The position numbers were made by a program, and so were the translations under genes. DNA of 6,837 nt, from NCBI GenBank assembly GCA_025963345.1, contig JAOPUS010000209.1:1-6837 (forward strand), in the 5' to 3' direction. The number at the start of each line of letters is the position of its first letter. Position 1 is the first letter of the stretch. Positions 1-5,627 of the stretch are shown here, one piece after another. The notes under the pieces were generated by a model. The model made no database searches and had not been told where the DNA came from. It saw only the letters and a list, made by a program, of their open reading frames with translations. The DNA is from Blastococcus sp. Lineage in GTDB: Bacteria > Actinomycetota > Actinomycetes > Mycobacteriales > Geodermatophilaceae.

Positions 1-889
1 GGCGGGTGGCCAGCGCGAAGGAGGGGTCACCTACCCGCCACGGCCACCGGACGCCGGTGACCGCCGGCGAGCCGGCCAGCAGCGCGGCGACCGCGGCCGC
101 GTTGGTCGCCTGCCGGGCCAGCCGGAGGTCCAGCGTGCTCATCGAGCGGTGCCCGAGCCAGGCCTCGAACGGCCCCGGCGTGTTCCCGGTGTTGTTGCGC
201 CAGCGCTGGATCCGGGCGAACAGCTCGTCGTCGGCAGTGCTGACATGGCCCAGGAGCAGGTCACTGTGCCCGGTGAGCGCCTTGGTGTCGCTGCCCACGG
301 TGAGGTCGGCGCCCAGTTCGAGGGGCCGCTGTCCCAGCGGCGTCGCCGTGGTGTTGTCGACGGCGACGATCGCTCCGCCCGCGTGCGCCGCTCGCGCGAC
401 GGCGGCGATGTCGCAGACGTCGAGCATCGGGTTGCTGGGGGTCTCCAGGAAGACCAGCCGGGCGCCGTCCAGGCCGCCCCCGGCCGCCACCGCCGCGATC
501 TCCGGCGTCGCGACGTAGTCCACCCGGACCCCGAACCGCTCCAGCTCGTCCCGGGCGAGCAGCCGGGTCGTGTAGTAGCCGTCGGAGGGCAGGACCACCC
601 GGTCGCCGGCGCTCACGCAGGCGAACACGGCGGCGCTGATCGCGGCCATCCCGGTCGCGAAGGACAGGCAGCGGCCGCCGTCGAGCTCCCCTACGGCGGA
701 CTCGAAGGCGCGCAGCGTCGGGTGCTCGGTGCGCGCGTAGGCGTCGACACCGTTGGCGCGCGGCGGCAGGTCGCCGAGGTGGAACGGTGCGGCGAACACC
801 GGGGACGGTCGCAAGGGCGCGCCGGGGACGGGAACGCTCTCACCTGCGCGCACCGACCGGGTGCCGTCCCCCCAGGACGGTTCGCTCAT
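1..889 (-). CDS. Cystathionine gamma-lyase-like PLP enzyme, 3' end cut by window edge
   Basis: Expected to be a cytosolic PLP enzyme of trans-sulfuration (Cys/Met metabolism family, fold type I), cleaving cystathionine to cysteine, 2-oxobutyrate and ammonia. I translated 296 codons from an ATG at 889; the frame stays open to base 1, so roughly the last 70-90 residues are missing. Visible signatures are Y51-x-R53 followed by H-P-T (the tyrosine/arginine pair contacting the cofactor phosphate of the neighbouring subunit), the phosphate-binding loop T79-G80-M81, Y105 where the PLP-stacking tyrosine falls, D178 in VDNT (pyridine nitrogen), and the Schiff-base lysine K203 in SDTKALTGHSD. Loop details (ATGMAA rather than SGMAA) resemble actinobacterial proteins annotated as cystathionine gamma-lyase. 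The start overlaps the gpsA stop by four bases (ATGA) and has only a weak Shine-Dalgarno sequence, suggesting translation by coupling. Family is certain; exact reaction (gamma-lyase, gamma-synthase, beta-lyase or methionine gamma-lyase) is inferred. Confidence 0.88.
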   Translation of the reverse strand, partial: MSEPSWGDGTRSVRAGESVPVPGAPLRPSPVFAAPFHLGDLPPRANGVDAYARTEHPTLRAFESAVGELDGGRCLSFATGMAAISAAVFACVSAGDRVVLPSDGYYTTRLLARDELERFGVRVDYVATPEIAAVAAGGGLDGARLVFLETPSNPMLDVCDIAAVARAAHAGGAIVAVDNTTATPLGQRPLELGADLTVGSDTKALTGHSDLLLGHVSTADDELFARIQRWRNNTGNTPGPFEAWLGHRSMSTLDLRLARQATNAAAVAALLAGSPAVTGVRWPWRVGDPSFALATR

Positions 890-1881
890 TCGGACTTGGC
901 CTCGCGGGACATGATCTCCCGCACCATGTTCGCCGGGGACTCCCCCTCGTGACAGACGCGGACGACGGCCTCGGTGATCGGGACGTCGACCCCGTGGGCG
1001 CGCGCGAGGTCGAGGACCGACCGGCAGCTCTTCACGCCCTCGGCCGTCTGCCGGGTGCTCTCCTGGACCTCCTCGACCGACATGCCACGGCCGAGCTTCT
1101 CCCCGAAGGTCCGGTTGCGGGACAGCGGCGAACTGCAGGTGGCCACCAGGTCACCGAGCCCGGCGAGACCGGCGAACGTGGTCAGCTCCGCGCCCAGCGC
1201 CATGCCCAGCCGGGCGGTCTCGGCCAGCCCGCGGGTGATCAGCGAGGCGCGGGTGTTGTCGCCGAAACCGAGCCCCTCCGCGATCCCGGCGGCCAGGGCG
1301 ATGACGTTCTTGACCGCCCCCCCGAGCTCGCAGCCGACCATGTCCGGGTTGGTGTACGGCCGGAAGTACCCCGTGTGGCAGGCCGCCTGGAGCACCGCCG
1401 CCCGTCCAGCGTCCAGGGAGGCGATCACGGTCGCGGCGGGCTGCTCCTCCGCGATCTCCCGGGCCAGGTTGGGTCCCGAGAGGACGGCGACGCGCTCGGG
1501 GACGGCGCCGGTCACCTCGCAGATGACCTCGCTCATCCGCTTCGTCGTGCCCAGCTCGATGCCCTTCATGAGCGAGAGGAGCGTCGAGTCCGGCGGGAGC
1601 AGCGAGGTCCACTCGGTCAGGTTGTCGCGCAGCGACTGGGAGGGGACGGCGAGGACGACGATGTCCGCCTCGAGCAGCGCCTCCGCGGGGTCCGCTGTCG
1701 CGCGCACCGCCGAGGGAAGCTGGATGCCGGGGAGGTAGTCCCGGTTCTCGCGGTCATCGGTGATGGACTTCGCCAGCTCGGGACGGCGGGCGTGCAACGT
1801 GACCTGGCAGCCGGCGTCGGCGAGCACCTTGGCGAAGGTGGTTCCCCACGAGCCCGCCCCGAGCACCGCGGCCCGGGTCAT
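886..1881 (-). CDS. gpsA: Glycerol-3-phosphate dehydrogenase [NAD(P)+]
   Basis: Reduces dihydroxyacetone phosphate to sn-glycerol-3-phosphate, the backbone of phospholipids; cytosolic. The 331-residue product has the normal GpsA length. It begins almost directly with the Rossmann dinucleotide loop GAGSWGT (residues 8-14). It then shows the LMKGIE block with K106, the LSGPN segment (135-139), the catalytic lysine K191 in GAVKNV, the NTRASLITRGL block (209-219) and the GLAGLGDL / SRNR substrate-binding segment (238-257). The ATG at 1881 is firm: the Rossmann strand follows at once, and a GGGAG ribosome site (1888-1892) lies six bases upstream. It overlaps the stop of the upstream acyltransferase gene by four bases (ATGA), and its own stop overlaps the next gene in the same way, so the three form one coupled operon. 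All key residues are present and no defect is seen. In M. tuberculosis a gpsA (gpsA2, from memory) occupies the equivalent place beside the F420/ppk1 block. Confidence 0.97.
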   Translation of the reverse strand: MTRAAVLGAGSWGTTFAKVLADAGCQVTLHARRPELAKSITDDRENRDYLPGIQLPSAVRATADPAEALLEADIVVLAVPSQSLRDNLTEWTSLLPPDSTLLSLMKGIELGTTKRMSEVICEVTGAVPERVAVLSGPNLAREIAEEQPAATVIASLDAGRAAVLQAACHTGYFRPYTNPDMVGCELGGAVKNVIALAAGIAEGLGFGDNTRASLITRGLAETARLGMALGAELTTFAGLAGLGDLVATCSSPLSRNRTFGEKLGRGMSVEEVQESTRQTAEGVKSCRSVLDLARAHGVDVPITEAVVRVCHEGESPANMVREIMSREAKSE

Positions 1882-2696
1882 GCCGCGCTCCCGGACAGGT
1901 CACCGGGCAGCTCGCGCTCCGGGCGCGGGTGGAAGGTCAGCGGAGCGGGTTCCTCGCGCAGCTCGGCGAGCTGGTCGCGGACGCGGGCCATGATCAGGTC
2001 GGTGGTCTCCCTCAGCAGATGGGCGGACAGCGGGCCGCCGTCCCGGACCTGCACCCGGGCGGCCGAGAGGTCGACCGGCTCGCCGACCAGGTAGTCGGCG
2101 GCCGCGCGGAAGCGCAGGTGCAGCTTCTTGCGGTGGTAGTCGTGGACCCGCTGCGGCCCCCACTGGGCAACGGGCAGGACGACGGCGTCGGTGGTCAGCG
2201 CCAGCCGTGCCACCCCGGTGCGCGCCTGCATCGGCCACCAGTCCGGGTCACGGGTGACCGAGCCCTCGGGATAGATCACGATGACGTTGCCGGCGTCCAA
2301 GTCGGCCTTGGCGGCGTCGAGGGCGGTGTGTGCGTCGACCGAGTGGCGGGCGACCGGGATCTGCCCGGCGCTGCGCAGCAGCGTTCCGGCGAACCCCTTG
2401 AACACCGACTCCTTGGCCAGGAAGTGCGGCAGCCGGCCGTTGTCGAACACGAGCCGCGCACAGGCGAGCGGATCGAGGATCGACACGTGGTTGGCCACGA
2501 GCAGGACGGGACCATGCGCAGGCAGCCGCTCGGCGTGCCGGTAGCGCAGCCGGAACATCAGCGAGGCGACCGGGTACACGACCAGGACTGCGGCCCACAT
2601 GCCATAGGGCAGCCACCCGCGGGTGCGCCACTTCGGGGGGCGGGGAACGGCCCGGCTCTCGACCGGGGCAGTCTCCGCTGACGTCTCCTCGGCCAC
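1878..2696 (-). CDS. 1-acyl-sn-glycerol-3-phosphate acyltransferase (PlsC/AGPAT family)
   Basis: Predicted membrane-associated lysophospholipid acyltransferase, expected to acylate lysophosphatidic acid to phosphatidic acid. The 272-residue product has a polar N-terminus (1-27), one probable membrane helix (about 33-48), then the four family blocks in order: motif I NHVSILD with H70-x4-D75, the catalytic dyad; motif II FKGFAGTLLRSAG (99-111), ending with IPVAR; motif III YPEGS (142-146); and motif IV VVLPVAQWG (172-180). A poorly conserved tail follows. I chose GTG at 2696 because a purine-rich ribosome site lies just upstream (2700-2706) and because the frame further upstream, open to 2810, encodes low-complexity G/R/P sequence unlike the family. 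It is the first gene of the leftward operon and ends in an ATGA overlap with gpsA, whose product makes the glycerol-3-phosphate backbone. Exact acyl acceptor is not shown by sequence; a role in glycolipid acylation remains possible. Symbol plsC would fit but is family-level only. Confidence 0.92.
   Translation of the reverse strand: MAEETSAETAPVESRAVPRPPKWRTRGWLPYGMWAAVLVVYPVASLMFRLRYRHAERLPAHGPVLLVANHVSILDPLACARLVFDNGRLPHFLAKESVFKGFAGTLLRSAGQIPVARHSVDAHTALDAAKADLDAGNVIVIYPEGSVTRDPDWWPMQARTGVARLALTTDAVVLPVAQWGPQRVHDYHRKKLHLRFRAAADYLVGEPVDLSAARVQVRDGGPLSAHLLRETTDLIMARVRDQLAELREEPAPLTFHPRPERELPGDLSGSAA
1888..1892 (-). promoter_or_regulatory. Ribosome binding site of gpsA
   Basis: Reading the minus strand, GGGAG is followed by six bases and then the ATG at 1881. 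It lies within the last codons of the acyltransferase gene, so gpsA can be initiated both independently and by re-initiation at the ATGA overlap. Confidence 0.65.
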
Positions 2697-2870
2697 GGGC
2701 CCCCTTCCCTGGTGTGGGCGGCCGGGCGCTGCCGGCACACCGACGTCGTGTGATCCACCCCATGATCGACCCTCGGCGCCCCCGTGACGTGCACCGGGTC
2801 CCACGCCCACCCGATGGAGTCGGGGACCGCGGCTGTCGGCCCCGATCGACCGGTGTGCTCACATGGGTCC
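2697..2870. promoter_or_regulatory. Divergent intergenic region between the acyltransferase operon and cofC
   Basis: This 174-base gap must hold the promoters of both divergent units. No convincing -35/-10 pair stands out on either strand. What is visible: GGTGTG at 2711-2716, CACACC at 2736-2741, CGTGTG at 2747-2752 and GGTGTG at 2852-2857, with local dyads at 2736-2752 (CACA, one unpaired C, then CGACGTCG, then TGTG) and at 2854-2863 (TGTG-CT-CACA). An 8-base direct repeat GATCGACC occurs at 2764-2771 and 2844-2851. The dyads are possible operator sites close to each start codon, but no known regulator motif is recognised. Frames running through the gap give G/R/P-rich translations without family features, so no small gene is called here. 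Confidence 0.5.
2700..2706 (-). promoter_or_regulatory. Ribosome binding site of the acyltransferase gene
   Basis: The minus strand reads AGGGAAGGGGG immediately before CCC and the GTG at 2696; the AAGG core sits six bases from the start. This purine run is the main reason for choosing the 272-residue start over in-frame starts further upstream. Confidence 0.6.
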
Positions 2871-3515
2871 GTGCGCAGCTGGTCGGTCGTCGTCCCGGCG
2901 AAGCGGCTCGCCGTCGCGAAGACCCGGTTGCGCCCCCTCACCGCCGCCCTCGGCGACGGGACCCCCGCCGGGCACGACGCCCTCGTGCTGGCCCTGCTGG
3001 CCGACACGGTCGCCGCCGCGGTCGCCTGCCCCGCCGTCGCCGAGGTGGTCGTGGTGACCGACGACCCCGCCGCGGCCGAGGTGGTGCGCGGGCTCGGCGC
3101 CCGCACGGTCGCGGACGAGCCCGACCGGGGACTGAACCCCGCCCTCGAGCACGGCGCCCGCAGCGCCGCCGGGCCGGCCGTCGCGGCGCTCTCCTCCGAC
3201 CTCCCCGCGCTGCACCCCGACGAACTCGCCGCCGCACTGCGGGCCGCGGGCGGGTTCCCGCGGGCCTTCGTCGCCGACGCCCAGGGCACCGGGACGACGC
3301 TGCTCACCGCCGTCGGCGCCGGGCTGGACCCGCAGTTCGGCCCGGCATCGGCCGAGGCTCACCGGACGGGCGGGGCGGTGCCGCTCACCGGGGACTGGCC
3401 GGGCCTGGTGCGCGACGTCGACACCGACGCCGACCTGCGCGCCGCACTCGCACTGGGCGTCGGGCCGCGCACGACGGCCCTGCTGGGCAGGCTGCGGCCG
3501 GCCGCCGGTGCCTGA
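2871..3515 (+). CDS. cofC: 2-phospho-L-lactate / phosphoenolpyruvate guanylyltransferase (CofC/FbiD), F420 biosynthesis
   Basis: Joins GTP to 2-phospho-L-lactate (archaea) or phosphoenolpyruvate (mycobacteria, where the protein is called FbiD), releasing pyrophosphate and giving the activated intermediate that CofD/FbiA transfers to the F420 deazaflavin. Cytosolic. The 214-residue product has the family's usual length and a nucleotidyltransferase (GT-A-like) fold. Visible motifs are the nucleotide-binding PAKRLAVAKTRL (9-20), the strand VVVVTDD (59-65), the metal-binding SSDLPAL (108-114), the loop GTGTTLL (139-145), FGPASAEAH (156-164) and the terminal DVDTDADL (182-189). I chose GTG at 2871 because the family begins only a few residues before the PAKRL loop; GTG at 2853 and at 2784 are in frame but add unconserved sequence. 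No Shine-Dalgarno is seen at 2871. It leads the cofC-ppk1-mutT1 rightward unit and diverges from the acyltransferase. The gene implies an F420-producing host; substrate (phosphoenolpyruvate or phospholactate) cannot be read from sequence. Confidence 0.93.
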   Translation: MRSWSVVVPAKRLAVAKTRLRPLTAALGDGTPAGHDALVLALLADTVAAAVACPAVAEVVVVTDDPAAAEVVRGLGARTVADEPDRGLNPALEHGARSAAGPAVAALSSDLPALHPDELAAALRAAGGFPRAFVADAQGTGTTLLTAVGAGLDPQFGPASAEAHRTGGAVPLTGDWPGLVRDVDTDADLRAALALGVGPRTTALLGRLRPAAGA

Positions 3516-3526
3516 CCGCCCGCACT

Positions 3527-3537
3527 GTTCACCCGGG
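3527..3537 (+). promoter_or_regulatory. Possible PHO-box repeat unit (PhoP/RegX3-type) upstream of ppk1
   Basis: The eleven bases GTTCACCCGGG agree at every position with the Streptomyces PhoP direct-repeat unit as I remember it, G(G/T)TCAYYYR(G/C)G. The flanking 11-base registers (3516-3526 and 3538-3548) match poorly, so only one good unit is present rather than the usual two or more. The site lies 17 bases before the ppk1 GTG at 3555. ppk genes are reported to be phosphate-regulated in Streptomyces (PhoP) and mycobacteria (RegX3), which supports the reading. It overlaps the palindrome CACCCGGGTG (3530-3539), so a different dyad-binding regulator is an alternative. Confidence 0.4.
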
Positions 3538-3542
3538 TGCGG

Positions 3543-3548
3543 CACGAT
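3543..3548 (+). promoter_or_regulatory. Possible -10 element for a leaderless ppk1 transcript
   Basis: CACGAT ends six bases before the GTG at 3555, the spacing expected if transcription begins at the start codon itself. It keeps the A at position 2 and the terminal AT of the -10 consensus. No -35 hexamer is evident, which would suit an activator-dependent promoter with the PHO-like unit just upstream. There is no Shine-Dalgarno at either ppk1 start candidate, consistent with leaderless initiation, which is common in actinobacteria. Confidence 0.25.
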
Positions 3549-3554
3549 GACCCC

Positions 3555-5627
3555 GTGCCCACCGAGAGTCCCTCCCGGACCAGTCCGCTGCCGGCCGACC
3601 GGTTCCTGAACCGGGAACTGTCCTGGCTCGACTTCAACGCGCGGGTCCTCGAGCTCGCCGAGGACGAGAGCCTGCCGCTGCTGGAGCGGGTGAAGTTCCT
3701 GGCGATCTTCGCGAGCAACCTCGACGAGTTCTACATGGTGCGCGTCGCGGGGCTCAAGCGCCGCAAGTCCATGGGGCTGAGCGTCCGCTCACCGGACGGC
3801 CTGACCATCCGGGAGCAGCTCGAGCTGATCAGGCGGCGGACCCAGGAACTCGTCCAGCGGCAGGCTGACGTGTTCATGAAGGACGTCACACCCCGGCTGG
3901 AGGACGCCGGCATCCGCATTCTCCACTGGGAGGACCTTGCCGACGACGACGCCCGGCGGCTGCGCGAGTACTTCCGCGACCAGGTGTTCCCGGTCCTCAC
4001 CCCGCTGGCGGTCGACCCCGCACACCCCTTCCCCTACATCAGCGGCCTGTCGCTGAACCTGGCCGTGATGGTGCGCGATCCCGACAACAACATCGCGCAC
4101 TTCGCCCGGATCAAAGTCCCGAACAACGTGCCCAGGTTCGTGCAGGTGGGCCCCGTCGGCGAGACGGCGACGTTCCTCCCGCTCGAGGACCTCATCGCCG
4201 CCCACCTGCCGCAGTTGTTCCCGGGTCTGGACGTCATATCCCACCACCTGTTCCGGGTCACCCGGAACGCCGATGTCGAGGTGGAGGAGGACCGCGACGA
4301 GGACCTGCTCCAGGCACTGGAGCGCGAGCTGGCGCGGCGCCGGTTCGGTCCCGCCGTCCGGCTCGAGGTGACCGAGTCGATGGACCCGCAGATCCTCGAG
4401 GTCCTGCTCTCCGAGATGGAGATGGGGCCCGAGGACGTGCTCCACGTGCCGGGACTGCTCGACCTCGCCGCGCTCATGTCGCTCTACGACCTGGACCGGC
4501 CGGAGCTGAAGGACGAACCGTTCGTCCCGGCGACGCACCCGCGGCTGGCCGAGGGCGAGACCCCCAAGAGCTTCTTCGCCACCCTGCGTGAGGGCGACGT
4601 GCTGGTGCATCACCCGTACCACTCCTTCGCCACCAGCGTGCAGCGCTTCATCGAGCAGGCCGCCGCCGATCCGAACGTGCTGGCGATCAAGCAGACGCTC
4701 TACCGCACCTCGGGTGACTCCCCCATCGTCACGGCCCTGATCGAGGCTGCCGAGGCCGGCAAGCAGGTCGTCGTCCTGGTGGAGATCAAGGCGCGGTTCG
4801 ACGAGGAGGCCAACATCACCTGGGCCCGCTCGCTGGAGCGGGCCGGCTGCCACGTCGTCTACGGGCTCGTGGGCCTCAAGACACACTGCAAGACGGCACT
4901 GGTCGTCCGGCGGGAGCAGGGCGTGCTGCGCCGGTACTGCCACGTCGGAACGGGCAACTACAACCCGAAGACCGCCCGCATCTACGAGGACCTCGGCATC
5001 CTCACCGCCGACCCGCGCGTGGGCGCGGACCTCACCGACCTGTTCAACACGCTCACCGGCTACTCGCGGCAGACGAACTACCGGATGCTGATGGTGGCGC
5101 CACACGGCATCCGGACCGGACTGATCGAGAAGATCCGCCGGGAGGCGCGGCACGCGGCCGAGGGCAAGCCATCGGGGATCCGGTTCAAGCTGAACTCCCT
5201 GGTCGACGAGCGGATCATCGACGCGCTCTACGCGGCCTCGACGGCCGGGGTCCCCGTCGAGCTGCTGATCCGGGGCATCTGCGCGCTGCGGCCGGGGGTT
5301 CCCGGGCTCTCGGAGAACATCCGGGTGCGCTCGATCGTCGGCCGCTTCCTGGAGCACTCCCGGGTGATGTCGTTCGTCAACGACGGGGACCGCGAATTCT
5401 GGATCGGCAGCGCCGACCTGATGCACCGCAACCTCGACCGCCGGGTCGAGGTCCTGCTGCGGGTGTGCGACGAGACCGCCCGCACCGAGCTGCACCGGAT
5501 CTTCGAGGCCGCGCTGGCTCCCGGCATCCGGTGCTGGGAGCTGGGCAGCAACGGGTCCTGGTCACATCAGGACGGGGCGGACTACCAGGCCGCGATGCTG
5601 GAGCGTGTCAGTGAGCTCACCGCCTGA
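3555..5627 (+). CDS. ppk1: Polyphosphate kinase PPK1
   Basis: Reversibly transfers the ATP gamma-phosphate to inorganic polyphosphate; often peripheral to the membrane. The 690-residue product has the normal length and all four PPK1 domains. The N domain opens with FLNRELSWLDFN (17-28) and ASNLDEFYMVRV (53-64). The head domain includes PFPYISGLSLNLAV (158-171). C1 contains VHHPYHSF (351-358), the metal-binding arginines R384 (LYRTSGDS) and R414 (KARFDE), and the autophosphorylated histidine H444 in GLKTHCK (E. coli H435), followed by GTGNYN (465-470). C2 contains RFLEH with H601 (E. coli H592) and IGSADLMHRNLDRR (617-630). No catalytic residue is missing. GTG at 3555 is preferred because it leaves a promoter-like gap; the in-frame GTG at 3537 would give 696 residues, place the start inside a palindrome and PHO-like site, and add an unconserved MRHDDP. 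cofC ends 39 bases upstream; mutT1 starts inside the 3' end, so ppk1 and mutT1 are co-transcribed. Confidence 0.97.
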   Translation: MPTESPSRTSPLPADRFLNRELSWLDFNARVLELAEDESLPLLERVKFLAIFASNLDEFYMVRVAGLKRRKSMGLSVRSPDGLTIREQLELIRRRTQELVQRQADVFMKDVTPRLEDAGIRILHWEDLADDDARRLREYFRDQVFPVLTPLAVDPAHPFPYISGLSLNLAVMVRDPDNNIAHFARIKVPNNVPRFVQVGPVGETATFLPLEDLIAAHLPQLFPGLDVISHHLFRVTRNADVEVEEDRDEDLLQALERELARRRFGPAVRLEVTESMDPQILEVLLSEMEMGPEDVLHVPGLLDLAALMSLYDLDRPELKDEPFVPATHPRLAEGETPKSFFATLREGDVLVHHPYHSFATSVQRFIEQAAADPNVLAIKQTLYRTSGDSPIVTALIEAAEAGKQVVVLVEIKARFDEEANITWARSLERAGCHVVYGLVGLKTHCKTALVVRREQGVLRRYCHVGTGNYNPKTARIYEDLGILTADPRVGADLTDLFNTLTGYSRQTNYRMLMVAPHGIRTGLIEKIRREARHAAEGKPSGIRFKLNSLVDERIIDALYAASTAGVPVELLIRGICALRPGVPGLSENIRVRSIVGRFLEHSRVMSFVNDGDREFWIGSADLMHRNLDRRVEVLLRVCDETARTELHRIFEAALAPGIRCWELGSNGSWSHQDGADYQAAMLERVSELTA
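5600..5603 (+). promoter_or_regulatory. Ribosome binding site deciding the mutT1 start
   Basis: GGAG lies within the last codons of ppk1. It is seven bases from the GTG at 5611, an ideal spacing, but only one base from the in-frame GTG at 5605. This favours 5611 as the mutT1 start. Confidence 0.6.

Noticed and set aside
149..952. Plus-strand open frames over the PLP enzyme and gpsA (including 787-2094)
   Set aside because: They are shadows of the minus-strand genes; translations are low-complexity and lack any recognisable domain.
2697..2810. Longer acyltransferase from 2810
   Set aside because: The extra 38 residues are G/R/P-rich and unconserved, and the good ribosome site is at 2700-2706.
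2764..2851. Direct repeat GATCGACC (2764-2771 and 2844-2851) as an operator or attachment site
   Set aside because: Only eight bases, built from common GC-rich words, with no symmetry or neighbouring integrase.
2784..2870. Upstream extension of cofC to GTG 2784 or 2853
   Set aside because: The added residues are not like the family N-terminus, and starting at 2871 gives the expected 214 residues.
2714..3550. Alternative plus and minus frames across cofC
   Set aside because: Translations are arginine-, proline- and glycine-rich repeats of the GC pattern; the cofC frame carries all family motifs.
3537..3554. Earlier ppk1 start at GTG 3537
   Set aside because: It adds only six unconserved residues, has no ribosome site and falls in the palindrome/PHO-like site; it cannot be fully excluded.
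3789..5495. Long antisense open frame (568 codons) opposite ppk1
   Set aside because: It is an artefact of high GC third positions: its translation is rich in D, E, G, R, V and H with no family features, while the sense strand encodes complete PPK1.
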